From Chaenocephalus aceratus (lineage: Eukaryota; Chordata; Actinopteri; Perciformes; Channichthyidae): a DNA stretch of 64,000 nucleotides. Made by a program: the position numbers and the translations under genes. Below the pieces are notes generated by a model. That model did no database searches, was not told the origin of the DNA, and worked only from the letters and a program-made list of their open reading frames with translations. Positions 1 through 15,400 of this stretch are shown here, one piece after another (positions within the stretch are counted from its first letter, which is position 1; each line of letters starts with the position of its first letter). The DNA is taken from NCBI GenBank assembly GCA_023974075.1, contig CM043797.1, forward strand, positions 14,618,178-14,682,177. The letters are read 5' to 3'.

Positions 1-60
1 AGTTCAGTTCATGGCACATTTGTAATAAAAAACCGTGTGCCACATAGGACACATTTATTA

Positions 61-89
61 TTATATTTTATATATATATATATATATTT
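61..89. repeat. AT-rich (TA)n microsatellite
   Basis: Alternating TA run in the intron before the first visible cog6 exon. Confidence 0.8.
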
Positions 90-300
90 TAGCATCATTT
101 TTCACATGAACAAGTCTGCGCGGAGTTATTGAAAATCACATTGGCTTTGTGTCAAAAAATGATGTATTCTTGCTGTCTGTCGAATAGCCAAACTCAAAGT
201 AACTTCACCGCAGTTGAGTGCAAGGGGAACAGATCCTTACCAGACATTGGTTGAGAACAAACCAATTGCCTTACATTATCATATTATGTTGTGCTTTCAG

Positions 301-444
301 GAAATGCTGGAGGCTCTGAAGGCCCTCTCTGTGTTCTTCACTGAGAACAGTTTGCGCACCAGGAGAAATCTTCGCGGTGACATAGAGAGAAGAAGCCTTT
401 CCATCAACGAGGAGTTTGCACGAATATTTAAGGATGTAAAAGAG
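301..444 (+). CDS. cog6: cog6 exon (visible residues 1-48)
   Basis: Acceptor CTTTCAG, donor GTAACT. Encodes [13 protein letters not shown] through to the KDVKE end in phase 0. It begins the coiled-coil-rich N-terminal region through which COG subunits pack together. Confidence 0.95.
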
Positions 445-3400
445 GTAACTCAGAGTTTTGCAATAACATACAGTTAAATTAATAGTGAACTTTGTTTTTC
501 CAAAGATGCTGCCCCTGATGTTATGTTATTAGATTAAATGACAAAGAAACCAGCTGTGATAGTAGTTATGAACAGCATATTACATTATTATTATTATTTC
601 CATTTCAAACTTCAGGGATAGACATATTGACATATTGTTTAATTCAATAGGGGATGGAAGGTTTTTTCAGTAGGGATTATCACAAGACTAAATGCTGTCG
701 TGGATATTGTGAAAACCTTGAATTAAAACATGCTAATGTTCAATATGTATTAGAACTAGGGATGCTCCGATCGATCGGTCACCGATCGAGATCGACCGAT
801 ACTCACTCTCTACCGATCGATCGGTGCTCTCTAAACATGCCGATCGCGAGAGCCGATCACATGACGTAAAATACATGACACTTGTCTCTGTGCGTGGCAA
901 AAAAAGCTTGCCAAAATGGCTTCACCGGTCTGGCAGTATTTTAAGGTGTCTGAAAAACACAGTAAAATAGCGGTATGCAACGTGTGTGAAGCAGAAATCC
1001 TGCAGCTCCGCCCGCTGTGACGGACCGGTGAGCGGAGCAGAACACACACTAAGAGTTAGACCTAACACACTTGGCTATTTGATCTACCGCTGGAACAAGC
1101 TAAACTAGTTCTAAATATATTTATTCTTCACTGTCGGGTCACTCATTACTGGATCAGTGAGGTGCATGAGATCTCTGACAGGCTGTCAGGAGAGAGAGAG
1201 AGAGAGAGAGAGAGGAGGAGAGAGGAAAAGAGAGTGTTTCCGCTAATTTCTCCCGTGTTACTATCCAAAGTGAATGTAAACTTGAATAATGTACTTCATT
1301 TGAATGTAATAATTAAGTTGATTGTTGTTTGTGGAAGCGCCATTAACTGAGTTTTAAACATCACTTAAAATGGATCGGATCGGTGATCGGTATCGGCCGA
1401 TACTGATTCCGGCGATCGGCCCCGAAATTGGCGATCGGAGCATCCCTAATTAGAACTATATGTGTGACTCTTCATGTATGAACAGTGCTGTTGTAACCAA
1501 CTGTAACGTCATGTTCTCATAGGAGCTTGAAAGTGTTCATGAGGATGTCCAGGCCATGAGCACATGTTGTGAAGAAATGACAGACAGGTTAAAGGTATAG
1601 TATATTTGTTTTACTTTGTGTGCCTGATTTAATAAATGCATTTTGAGAACAATTCTGACGCAACCTTTCTTCAACAGGCTGCTAAGGACCAAACTCAAGA
1701 CCTCATCATAAAAACCAACAAGCTGCAGGGAGAAAAGTGAGTTCTAAACGGGTAAATGTTTGGTGTCTGTGTTTGGATGTATGTTTGCATTTACCTCAAC
1801 CTTGTAACTTGATTGTTGCAGAACAAAGTAATGTATAGTGAATCAGTGAGGATTACAACTGGTGGAAATATATCTTTCAGTTAGGGGTTTACAACATATT
1901 AACTCTTGCCTGTTTTGGATGAATGAGTCAGGGCTATTTTACTTAGCAGTATTATAAACATTATTGCAACTCAATGGCTAACATGTATGATAAGCCTGCC
2001 ACCCTGAACTTCTAAACTAGCAATTCAGAGTATTAGCGAGAGACAAAGAAGATAAGATGGCAGCTTGATTCAAAAATATTTGCAGAAACTTCCTGGAACT
2101 CTCATTTCTCCTCTTATCTGTTCTGATGCTAAGTCCTTTTGGGAACCTTCCACATGCATCATTGATAGCCATCTTTATCAGTCCAATGCTTGACCCCACC
2201 CGTTCCATCCCCCTAGAGTTTTTCTTTTCAGGCGGCTTTCGAGACAAGAAACACTTCAATATAAGCACTGCAGGAATCATGGTCCACCTCGCAAATGATA
2301 CGCATTTATTGCATCCATCGTTTGGTTCTGAAAGTCAGACCTGGCTAAAGGTGCTAGCACTTCCTTGTTTTCCTGTAGTTGCCTCAAATATATATACAAA
2401 TAATTTAAAATATATGCACAAATATTGATTCGACCCGACCATTCAAAACAATATGTTTGTTTAATTGTGAGTACATCTCTCTCAACTCTGTCAAATGCAG
2501 CTCAACCTTAGTGTCAGAAGTTGTGAGAGATGAGTGCAGGGCAGGAGGAGTATGAATGATTCATGAGGTTGATGAATATGTCTCCTGCAGCTGTCTATTT
2601 GCATAAGGAGGGCAGCAATCATCATTAACGAAGCATTCTGTTTCTTACTGGTCATGCCCTGCGATGTTTGGCCTTGATATACACATTAAAGTAGTTATTG
2701 TTTACACTGCGTTACCCCCTTATCTTGTTGAAGTCAGACTATTACGACTGGAGAGCAGCCCATCAGTGTTTGAGCGTGTGCAATCAGATTGGCTGACAAC
2801 AGAGATTAAGACCCATTAGATATGCAGATTCAAAATGAAGAGCTCACCATGACATAGAGTCACGGGTCGCGTCTGACGGTGCGTCTTGGAATACCAATCC
2901 ATTGTTTTTGGGTTGAAAGGCTGCCAATAAATCTAATCAAGGTGTCATTAACCTATGATTAGTTTTCCGGGCAGTGTTGACAGGAATGTGTAAATGAAAC
3001 ACCCGCTCCTGTGAGCCAATGGCTGAGTGTTGGGATGGGCTTCATTAGCATTTTGTGGCGGCTGTGACCTTAAGTGCTCAGTGACCTTGTGAGGTGACAG
3101 GGGCAAAGATAATGTAGAGTTCTGGCAAAAGACACTGCCTACAGCTGTGATGTACCGAGGCAATTCCATGCTCCGCTGGCATGACGTTAGCGTGGAATTG
3201 ATAGATTGGTGACACAGGAGGGGGGGGGCTCTGAATCTGACAGAAAAAGCCACCAACAAATAGTTGCATGGTTCTATGAAGGTAGGTGGTCAGAGGTTTA
3301 ACATTGCCCTTGCAGCTTTGTCTCTTTCTTTGCATAGTGGTTCCATTGGGGCCTGCTGTCCGCCACCGTGACATTTTCAATCTGCAGAACCACAATGACC

Positions 3401-6400
3401 CCCACAGCCAGATGGGATAGTGCCTGCACGCCGGGTTTTGACCTTGTCTTCGGCAATTTTGTCTCTGAAGAGCTGCCAGGGGAAGTGTGTGCAGTCAAGC
3501 TGTCCTCCTTCAGCCGTCCACCAGTCAGCCCGGCCACTCCAGTTTCTCTGTCATGTCTTTTTCAGGCCTCTGCAGTCCTATGCCATTGTCTTCTTTGCTG
3601 TTGACACTCATTTAGCAGTACTATCTCATAATGTGTGCTTATACAGTCTTTTTCAGAGCCCTACAGATGCTCCCGTTGTGTGTTTAGCTGGCATGGCGAG
3701 GCCTTTGCTGAACTGTTTGCTATCTTATCTTCCAGTGGCACTTTGTCATTTGTCAGCTCTAATGAAACGGACAGGAGCAGCGCGTCGCTGACAGTGTACA
3801 GAAGCAAAGGTGGAAGAGGCTGGCCAATGGGAGGAGACGGCCTGTGTTTGTCTGCCAGCTGTCAGAGGGGCTGCTCTTTTGTTTTGTGCTGGTTCCCTTC
3901 AAATAGGCTGTCAGCACTAAATAGGTGTTGCGTGTTGTTCCATAATGAAACGTAACACTACCCACCTGCCCTGCACTGTGTGATCTTTGCATTCGCGTGA
4001 CATGTTATCTGCGGAACATGTTGAAACGTGTCTCTAACGGATGTTTAGACACGAGCCGCCGCAGCTGGAGGGGTCGGTCTGCTAGTTGAATTCTTCAGCT
4101 ATTGGGCGGTGGTGGCGAAGTCCATAGGGACTTGGCATGGCAACTGGAAGGTCACCAGTTCAAGTCCCGGCAAGACCAAGTGCTACCGAGGTGTCCCTGA
4201 GCAAGGCACCGTTCCCCACACTGCTCCCCGGGCACCGTTCAAAATGGCAGCCCACTGCTCCTAACACTAGGATGGGTCAAATGCAGAGAAACCATTTCCC
4301 CACGAGGGATTAATAAAAGTCCATCTTATCTTATCTTATCTTATCTATTACTGAATCGCTCACAGCTACGGAAGGCCTACTGGGCTGCATGACAAACAGC
4401 AATGTATTGACCACAACTGCTGCATTTGGCTTCAAGGCAGCCACTTGTTTCCAACAGTAATTCCTACAATTAAACGCAAGATGAATTATCAGCCTGTGTT
4501 TCTATTTTTCAAAGAAAATGAAACAAATGCTCTCAGTATGACTTCTGTGTAAGTCATTACTTAATCCAGATCTCTGAAACGCTTGATAGAACGATCAGGG
4601 ATATAAAATGGTAAATGGCAACCTGTGTAAAATGACCCTTGAGCCTTATTAAGGCTCAGCTGGCTGTTAATGAGGGAATGGCTGTGAGTGTGACTTCGGG
4701 TTGTCTGATGTGCCTGTGATCATTGGCGCGTGGCTAACTAACAGCTTTGTGAATGCCAAATTTCCACGCATGCCTTTTTGAAGTGGCCCGTAATAGATTT
4801 TAATGGATAATCGACCCACATGGTTTACGACTTATGAGAGGGTTGGACTTTCGCTTTTTAGACACAACAGTTGATCTACTTGTCATGCGTTCTGTTTGAT
4901 TTTCAGTCAGAAATGAGAAATGTCTTCTACATCTTTACACAGATATCAAATGTTTAAGTTCAAATAAATCAAAATAAAGGTTTTTTCACTGCTGGAATCT
5001 CAGTTTTGATGTTCTTGGTGCTGCACCATCAGCTCTGTGAGGTTATTAAACAGGCATCGGTAATTTCAGTGTTTCAGTTTGATGAAGCTGTTTATGAGAT
5101 TGTGCTGTGCTTGAACACACAAAATCAATTGGCCTAGTTGAAGAATCTGCGCACACGCACACACACAACCCAACACAAAAGGAACTGACACACCAAACTT
5201 GTTTTCTTTCTATTCTGGAACATTATGTAACTTGGATCTTACTTCCCCTTGCACATATTGTTGAAAAAAAGCATAAATATTCAGTTCATTCTTTGAAGTC
5301 TCTACATGCGTGATATTGCAGATTCACTCGAGTATGTTTCCTCTCCATGGTATTCGGTAATTGCAGTCTGGAAAAGAATGTGCCATGTCCTGACAGCGCT
5401 GTAGAAACGACCCCGCTGCTCCTCTGTTCCTTTGCACCGCTGCAACAGCTCCCACAATGCCCCTCTCCTCACCTTTTGCCTGTTGTGATTGACTTCCTGG
5501 AGGAACAGGTCTGTCAATCTCGGCCTCCTTGATGTGAAGATACTTCTCAGTTTGATACTTGAAAACGGTTTTCTCTGCTGGTGCTCCGAACCCCATGAAG
5601 CTCAACACATCCATAGACAGAATAACAGAATATGCATGGGAAAGTATCAAAATGGGGTGTCGTGTGTATCCTGGCCAAACTTATTGCCAATCACATTATT
5701 ACTAAAATATATTAAGAACTTACTTTCCGACTTATCTTTAAGTTTATCTATAAAAATGTCAATACCCGTCTATCAAAACCTCTCACAAACACAACCTAAT
5801 TCAAAGGCACCTTCCTTTTAGTAGAAATACAAAATGTGGCTTAAATGATTCATGAATAGAATTCCAACCTATGGCATCTTAATGTGACGTATGAAATGAG
5901 GCTTATAAAGCCTTTATGATTATTAGGATGATGGGATGGACAATCAATTTGATGTCCCATAAAACTGGTATGTGGGATCTTTTATCCTAGTTCCAATGTT
6001 GTATGCGTTTCTCTTCTTCTTTTCCCCTGCTGTAGACAATAACACAACAACCTTTAATGATAGAAGTCCCTTGTTTGCAGCTCAGATTCCTGCTACAGAA
6101 CAGATGATTCAATTAGATGTTGGTTGAAGCCTGCTGCAACATTTGCATATTAGTGATAATATCACTTATCTTGAACCAACCGTAGCTTCCACAGTACAAC
6201 AGTTTACAGCTAATATATGACTATTGCTCAAGTGTTGTGTGAAGCATGTTCACATGGAAATGCTTTCTCTAATATATGCATTAATTGAATGACTGGCCTC
6301 ATTAGCATAGCTTGTTAATTTTTTATATGTATCTCTTTAATTGTGATGAGATTCCAGGTGGCTGAGTGCCTTTTTGTTTTAACTTGTTATCTCTCAGTGT

Positions 6401-9400
6401 CATGGTGTTCTTGAATTGTGTTGTTTTTTTAACGTGCGTTTGACAGTGACGGGTACCTTTTATAATTCAAACTGTCATCTCTTACATTATTTAAAAAAAA
6501 ATGGACTACTAATATGAAGTTTTGACAATGTCACAGTGAAAGAGTTCTGTCCGCATAACATTAACACATTATTGATAGAACTGTCACTACTCTTACCGTT
6601 TTTAATTATAATGCCAACTTGTAATGATGTACAACTTTAAGGCATGATCCCCAAGTCTATGCATACAATTCAAGGTGGTGGCTCACCCAAGCTGTCTTTG
6701 TGCGTTGCGACACATTTCAACATAGAAACACATAACGGGCAAAGATGCCTTGAAGTCCTGTGAGACTCGGCGAGCTGTGCAAAGAAATACTAAATCATAG
6801 AATCCTGTAACAGATTTACAACCCTTTACTTTCAGCTGGGTGAGCACTGGTAATAGCTGTGTGCGAGACAATGGTTAGATAATGTTGGGTTCTTCTCCAT
6901 CACCAAAACAACACAGTGATTTACTGATGCAGCCTTGTTTTCTCAGACGTGGGCAGAGAATATAGACGGGGTGATTTGGATGGATGGATGAGGACAGAGG
7001 GAGTACTCGCTGCTGTTCTGCTATCCCGTGACAGAGTTCCCTGTTTGACTGGGGCTGTTGCCATGGACACTATTGTGTTGAGACACTTATAGTGACACTG
7101 ATAGTGATCACTCTGCTGTTATTGATAGGGACAAAACCTGGCCTGAATCTGGCTCTATTCTTTTTGTGTGTCTTGGCTCCCTCCGTTATTTATCTTCGGC
7201 TCATGATATCTTTACTGTCCTGCCCTGTTGTCTCACTCTGAGTCCACTGTGAGCAAGAGCTGTGTGCATGTGTGTGTTTGAGTAATGTGACTGCCCTCTG
7301 CTGTAAGACTTCAAACATTACAGCTTGTTGATGTTTTGCTTTTCTTTCTTTTTTTATTAAAAGCATAAAGCTATGATTCTTTGGGGTTTTATTTTTCCTG
7401 TAGTGTGTTATGTAAGTTATTGTGCATGTAAATGGTCTGCAAAGTCTAAAATCCCAAAGTTCCCTCCAGAGGGAGTTTCTCTCCCACAGAAACGCCTGCC
7501 TCAAACGCCTTAATGGACTACTGGTTTACTTCCGTAACATATTGACGTCACTATGTAAAACTTGAGATTCTATTGGCTGGTTCTCCAACACATTGGACGT
7601 GATCTTCTAAGGTGGGGGTTCATTTTTAAGTAGTTGGCCAATCACAACAGAGTTGGCCAGCTAACCAATCAGAGCAGACTGGGCTCTGGTTTCAGACAGA
7701 GGGTGAAAAGAGGTGCTGCAGAAATAAGAAAATAAGCACTTTTTGAACATTAAAGCATGTAAACAAGTCACAGTAGAGGCACAAAATACAATTATAAACC
7801 TGAACATTAGCATAATAGGGCCCCTTTATGCATACATCTTTGTTCCAGTTTTCCACGCTAGCGGGTATTTTCCTTTAAACATTAGGAAAACACAAAACAG
7901 GGATAGAATTCAATGAAAAAAGATGGAAGAGAAAACCTTGTCATTTTGGGAGATAAACATCTACAAGGGACTTGAAAACAGACAAAACAAATCATGATGA
8001 CAAGCAAGGCCCAACTGGACAGAACAGAAACAATGAAACCATATGGGGAAAAAAATCATTCAACTACAAAAATGACAAGTGAATGAACTTCCAATATTTA
8101 TTTCCCCTCAGTCATCGCCTGGAGGTGAGAGCTCAGGTTGCCCAGGCTTTCCTTGCCAAGTTCCAGCTGTCCAATGAGGAGATGGCCGCGCTGCGAGGGG
8201 CTCGGGATGCACCCGTCACTGAGGTAATCCACGTTATAATGTATACCAAGTGATTAAATAATCTTTTGGGATGGGAGGATGCAACATCAGTGTGTTTCTG
8301 ATCTGGAACTGTGTTTTCCCTTTCGTTTTTTAGCTTGAGAGGCTAAGCTAATTGGCTCCTCTCGTTCATGGGTTCTTTACATTTTGTAACTCAAGACCTA
8401 TTTAACATTTGCTGGCTTTGTAAATTACCAACATATTTCATTTTGGGTTATATTTAACCATTTGGCAGTACCAATGCAGCCCACTTGATGGCACTCCAAG
8501 GCCAGTCGAGTCCAATGGTTGAGAATAGTTTGATCTTCCTTCCCATGGAACCTCTTTATTATATTTATCAATATAACATGATGAGTTACAAATGCTATCC
8601 TTGGTCTCACCACAAAACATTTTTACCATTTTGTTGGGTTTGCAAAAAATAATGTTTATTTACTTCTGTAAATCTACAACCCTTTATTGCTGGCTAAAAT
8701 ATTCATGTGTTTAATTTCCTAGGAGTTCTTCAAAGCCCTCAGCCGAGTGAAGCACATCCACGAGGACGTGAAAATCCTCTTGAGAACCAACCAGCAGACT
8801 GCAGGGTGAGGTGCACGTCTCACTCCATACTGTCGCTCTGTGGTCTCATTCTGTCAGAGGAAGTGGCTCACAGTGTCTTTTACACCGATTCTTGTTCAAT
8901 TCATTGGCAACCTGAATGTTGGAACAGATGAGTGGAAAAAAAAACACCTGGGTTGGGTATTTATGTCACTGCAGCTTATGGGTATGTAATATGTGGTCTT
9001 GGTGTGTGTGCTTGTTCCAGGTTAGAGATCATGGAGCAGATGGCCGTGTTACAGGAGACATCCTATGAGCAGCTCTACCGCTGGGCTCAGAGTGAGTACA
9101 CCACGCAGAGTTAATAACACCAGCTCACCGACAGAGAAAACTGACTCACTCTGACCTTCCATACTCACCTTGGACCTGACGAATAAGCGAGTGCATTTTG
9201 AAAATAATAAGGAAGTTTCCAACCGGAATCATTGATTTGAGTCTATTTTGGTCTTAAGTTGTGTCCCTTTTCTTTAACTGTTTGATGATTCGTTATTGGT
9301 TTTTCTTTTGTCATTTGAAAAGAGATGGATACAAAATGTTTCTCTTGTCAGTAAAAAAAACTAGTCATTTGAGGACACATGTGACTCATAACCTCTTTGC

Positions 9401-12400
9401 CAAATTCTACCAGAAACCAACATTTCCCTTAACTTAGCCATGTGTTCTTTCATTGAAATAAATATGGAGTATGAACCATTTAGATTGTAAAAATCGGGCA
9501 TATAGTAAATTAAGAGTTGCTCTGAAATACTTAATTGTAATTCAGGTTTACTAAAAGACAGCAAAGAAGAAAATGTGTCAAGTAAAAGTTTTGGTAATGA
9601 TCAAATTAAAGAACCGAATGTTATTATGTTATTCCATACTTCTTTGATTGTAGTAGAGGTACGTTTATTTTGTAATGAGGTTATATTTTAATATGCTTAT
9701 GTCAGAGTGAATTGTGAGGCCATTAACATGGGGTGAGCGTTTGACCCATATTTCCAACTGTCTGGTATATTAGCCACTGCCTGTCCATTGTTTGTATTGT
9801 CTCATTCACAAGTAAACTGAGTGACTAGAATAGCCCATGGGAAAAAGATGAAACACTTTCTTGTTTCTTTGATTTGCTTCCTATCAATGGGGCTACTTTA
9901 GTCCAAACCATTAAGCAACACTGAATGGAGCACACAAACACAAGACGATTTACCAGATAAACTGCAGCTGCTTGTTTTTTTCTTTCTACCAAGATGAGTG
10001 CAGAGGACTGACCCAAGAGTCCTGTGATATCAGCCCTGTGTTGTCTCAAGCCATGGAAGCATTACAAGACCGACCTGTCCTCTATAAGTAAGATACAAAC
10101 CCACAATGCATGTTGTGTCGCCTGACACTTCTTTTACCTTTCTCTAAATGTCAGTGTTTATGCATCTTCTAAGAGAACAGCTGGTTGAAATAGACCTGTG
10201 TAGTGATGGATGTTTTAAACTGTTACAAATATCAAGGGATTAATATTCATTTATTCAAATTGATAAAAACTGTAGCCCCAAAGAATTCTGCAAACCACTT
10301 ATTTGTACGATCTTTGCCAGATAGCAACAGCCGCTATACTTCACTGACATGCGTCATAATAATACATTTGAATGTTCAAGCGCTTTATCAAGAGCCCAAA
10401 GACACTTTACAGAGGTAATACAAAATAAGATAAGCTCATAGGAGCAGCAATACATGCTAGTTAACTTGGAAATGAAATGCCTCTTCCCCTACCGATTACA
10501 AGGCTCTGCATTTCAATCTGCTACTTTCTTCTGCGGGCTCCTCGCAGTGGAATCGTGAAAACTTGATGCCAAGAAGATCCTTGTCACAATGAGGTTTTCG
10601 GTGAGAGAAACCGAGTGGTTTCTGATTGGAGACCACAGAGCAAACAGCCTGAAGCAACAGAATGAGAGTGCTGATCCACTTAAAAAAACGAACAATCAGC
10701 AATGTAACAAACTACATTTTCTTTACAAATATCATATGAGAAGTATTAATTTCAAGTGTGTATTTTTCACAATTCAGTCCAACTATATCCCTCACAGTTA
10801 AATTACAAAAGGGTTTAAGATTGAAATCATTCTGTTCTTATCAAGTAAGCACAGTGCGTTGTGTGAGATTCATTTTCCTTGTAAACGGAAAGCAGCTTTA
10901 TTTGTGATTTCCCTTTGGTCTACTTTATTTTGAATTGTTCTTTAAGTGCTCTGAAATGATTGAAGCACATATGAGTAAGGATTGCTAATGCCCATTACTC
11001 ACTTTTATTTAAAGGCAAGCACAAATACATACTGAAGAAAAGAAAAACGTTTTAAAAGCATTTGCGGTCAGTCTCCATGCAAATGATTTATACGCAACAG
11101 AGGACATTTTCACACGTTGCCCTGTCACGTTAAGATGTTTTATTTCAGCCCCTTGTTCTGCCAGTCTGTCTGTCCTCTCTGAACATGCACCTGTCTCAGT
11201 TCACGGTCATGCTCAGTCTGGTGATGTTGAGGCTGAGATTTCAACTCAATCTTCTATTTAGTCTGTCGCAGAGCCTGCCACCGCCAAATAATCAAAACAG
11301 CCTCAAAGCTTCCCCCTTTGGGAAAGCTTCCTGTATTGTTGATTGTGTCACGGACTGACCTCCGACACTCAGCCTGCACGAAAACACTGCTGCTGCCGTC
11401 TTTTTCACACGGCTTTCTTTCTCTTCTGTTTTGGTCAGATACACTCTGGATGAGTTTGGGACTGCGCGCAGGTGTGCGGTGGTGCGAGGCTTCATCGACG
11501 CCCTCACCCGCGGTGGGATAGGAGGGACGCCACGCCCCATAGAGATGCATTCACATGACCCTATGAGGTACATCACATGTTTGAGCAAAACATTGCCTTT
11601 TCTTACTGTAATTAAATCACAAGGAACCTTTGGTTCTGTTGGAATAGCGACCTTTTGTTGTTGCCAGAGTTTGAGAAACTCATGGATCATCTCTCTGCAG
11701 TGAGTTTGAAGGCATACTGAATAAGGAGTTTGAATCTAAGGTCGGTTAAAGGATATCTACAAAATCGAAGATAAATCTCACCTGAAAAAAAGCAACATCT
11801 ACATAATTCATCTTTGATGAATAGATACTGGAAAAACAAGTTATTATTTATTATGTATTTAAACAGTCTAACATCACTTTTGACAAATGATTTGATTGTT
11901 TCAAATTGTCAACTGTTTACATTGGGGACACAACCACTCATGCTCACAAATGATACAATAAATTAAAAACGACATTATACTCTGAAAGAAATTCACATGG
12001 AAACAATGGTTTTATTTAATAACGTGTTTATTGGTTCAGTTTCTATGGTGATAATGTTAGGATCCAGTCCACTTTGTGTTGATGAAGGCAGTGAAGGGCA
12101 TTAAGGGCATGGAAGTAGAGAAAAGCTTGCATAAGATTATTATTATTTGAAAGTAAATTAACACAAAGGTAAAGGTTACTTTCAATCACGATAAAACTAC
12201 TTATAGACACTTTTTTTTAGTATTCCTTCCCCGTAGGTCAAGAATAACAAGTATTTATTTATACAGAAATCTATTTTCTTCCTATTACACAAATAACATT
12301 TGTTGGCTCAGGCCAGCTTCATTTTTATGTTCTCAGAGAAATGCACATTTAAAAAAATGGAAAGGTACTCAAAATAACCCTGTGAAACTGGTGTAACTCT

Positions 12401-15400
12401 TGTTGACAATGTGTTTAATAATTACATTTAGAATCCATTCAGTTTCTGTAAATATTGCAATGTTTTTTTTAATCCAATCATATCCAATTCTAGAAATCAA
12501 ATCTTCATTTGTGTGAGTGTTTCTGTGTTTCTTGTTGTACCACATCCCCTTCCCTCTGCCTCATGTGCCCGGGAGCCAAATGGGAGATTGTCTTAGAACA
12601 TGAGCCGTGTGTGGAACACAAAATCACCTCCACTTTGTAGCAGCCATCAGTAGTTCTGAGAACATCTAGTCCTCTCTCACCTTTCAATCAATCAATCAAT
12701 GTTTATTTATATAGCCCAATATCACAAATGTTACATTTGTCTCCTTTCTATGTCATCACACACTCACAAACACACACTCATACACTTAACACACAATAAT
12801 TCAAGTTTAACCTTTCTGTTTCCCCCCGTTACGCAACACCAAAAGCCGTGTGTTTGTGAGTGAAACATGATGAGCCATGCCTGGATGGAGCTGTGGTCCG
12901 GGCATGGTAAGTTTTGCCCTCAGCGTGGCCCCTCACTGACCCACTGTGTACATCTTTCAGGTATGTTGGGGACATGCTGGCCTGGCTGCACCAAGCCACC
13001 GCCTCAGAGAAAGAGCACCTTGAAGCTCTGCTCAAACAAGTCACTGTGCAAGGTATGACGTTTCCTGCTTCATAATGACGTTTTCTGCAGTTCTCCAGGA
13101 TTCCCACTTCATGCCAAACCTTCATGTACAAATGCAACTACAGCTTTTTTCCTTTTCTTCATTGAATATTGCCTTTATCGTCTCAGTTGCTTTGTTGAGT
13201 TTTTGATTTGGTGTATATTGCAAGCGTAGGTGCTTGTAAACAAATGTCACAATGGTAACTTGTTTATTGGATAGAGTATGGGAAATCAGTCACTCAGTAA
13301 GCCAACATTTGTGAGTGTAAACGGATCTAATTCCAGTACATTTAATTCAGCTGATGACTGATCCTGTTGTTGTGTTCCTAATCTAACTTTCTATAGCAGT
13401 CAGCAGTGAGCGCAGCACAGTAGGGGTATCATTCAGCTCCATTTAAAAAAAATTAATTAAAAAGATGAAATATCACATCCTAATTTATCTCCTACATTTG
13501 ACTCCTTGTTCTATATATTTATGTATGTATGACTTCATTCCTCAATAGCCTTGACTAATTGTGTGTGTCTTTCACTTAGGTGTGGAGGAGAACATGCAGG
13601 ACTCGGTTGGACACATCACTGAGGGAGTCTGCAGGCCGCTTAAAGTAAGCACCACATTTTTTATTTATTTTTACATACTTTTATTGTCATTACACAGTAG
13701 GCCTACTTACTATGTAACAAAATGGTTTCTCTGCATTTGACCCATCCTAGTGTTAGGAGCAGTGGGCTGCCATTATGAACGGCGCCCGGGGAGCAGTGTG
13801 TAGGGAACGGTGCCTTGCTCAGGGACACCTCGGTAGCACTTTGTTCACACTGCTAACACTGACTAGCTCTGTTGAATGCAGGCCGTGTTCAGTTGAGTTC
13901 TGCTCACATCTTCACGGTGTGATCTGTCCCTCAGGTTCGGATTGAACAGGTCATTGTGGCGGAGCCCGGAGCTGTCCTGCTTTACAAGCTGTCCAACCTG
14001 CTCAAGTTCTACCACCACACCATCAGGTATTTCAACTCACTCGGCAAAATAGGGCAACAATTTATAAATGTTTCCCTCTATTTATTTTTAGTATCAGTCA
14101 ATCATTTAAGTCATCTGTAAAGCAAAACATACTTTGATTAATTTGATTGCTTATATGGGAATAAGCTGCATTTTGTTTGTGTATCATTGATCAATTAAAT
14201 ATATTGATTAGCTTATTTCCAAAACATTTGGGGAAGTCAGCTGGACAAAACATTTTTTTATTTTCAAGTCACCATTTTTGATCAATCTTTGATCTTTGTG
14301 CAGCTCCATCATTGGAACGAGTGTGGCCTCCTTGCTCATCAATATTGAAGAAATGCACATCCTCAGCAAAAAGATGTTCTTCAACAGCCTGAGCATGCAC
14401 GCAAGCAGATTGATGGACAAGGTACGACATGAATAGGAAGATTATTATTTGAATAATATCCCCATTATTTCTATTATCTTCTACGGTTGTGAGAAAATGC
14501 TAGTAAAACAACACCATCACCAAAAGAAGAAGAAGCTTTGTTTTTCCAATAGAGACAGTTTGCAATGTTCTCTCATAAAAGCTTAAAGGACAGTGCAGAA
14601 GTTGAGTATGCACCCTGTGGACACATATTGTGTATTTCAGCTCTGCTTTGAAACCCTCAAAGACAACAAGGCTATTTTGAAGTGCTTATGCCGGTAAACA
14701 GTTTCAGCCTGCTGGCCACACCATCAAAATGGCGCTAGCTGCCAAAATACACCAAATGTACCGCTTAGTTAAATTGCCATCCAAATATACCTCAGCAGGA
14801 GCGGTAGCTCTTCCATATAACATGCAGGCTTTGTCCTGATCGATCGCATTTACAAGAATGATCCCCGTAGCTCGGTGTTAATCACATTGGAGGCCCTCAG
14901 GGTTTTGGTGTAAATTCAATCTAATGCCAGGAACACAGGCTTCTCATAATTTGCTCTATTAGGTGGACAACGGTGACTTGGATCAGTTCTGTGTTGTGTA
15001 TCCAGAAGCCAATGAAATCAAAACCCTCTTCATTAAAAAAAGCTCTAGTGACTGAACAAGCTGAGGCTCAGAGTAGCAGCGGGAAGTGTGTGTATGGTTG
15101 GTCTATCATGCTGCTCATTAAGGATGCTTTGAGAATGTGTCACCGCTTGTCTCAGTAAACCAGGGGTAGGCAAGTAAGTTTGGCCTTGGGCCAATTTTTT
15201 GCTGAGCCACAAGATGGCGGGCCAGAACATAATCAAAGCCTAATTCAAGGAATTGATTTTGGTAAAAGGGCGCAGCGCCCCTGTTCCCCGGTTCAGAAAA
15301 AACTCTGATATCGCTGATGACCCTCCCCATCAACACTCTGATGCGCAGTCAGATCCGCTGATTGGTTCACTGATGATATAGGCGCCCAATCCAGAGCCTC

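Noticed and set aside
5302..5650. Overlapping open frames of 71 and 108 codons on the - strand in the large cog6 intron
   Set aside because: No recognisable motif and the two frames overlap each other; likely chance.
10365..10420. AAGCGCTTTATCAAGAGCCC, similar to a LINE-type tail
   Set aside because: Very short, with no attached body or target duplication.
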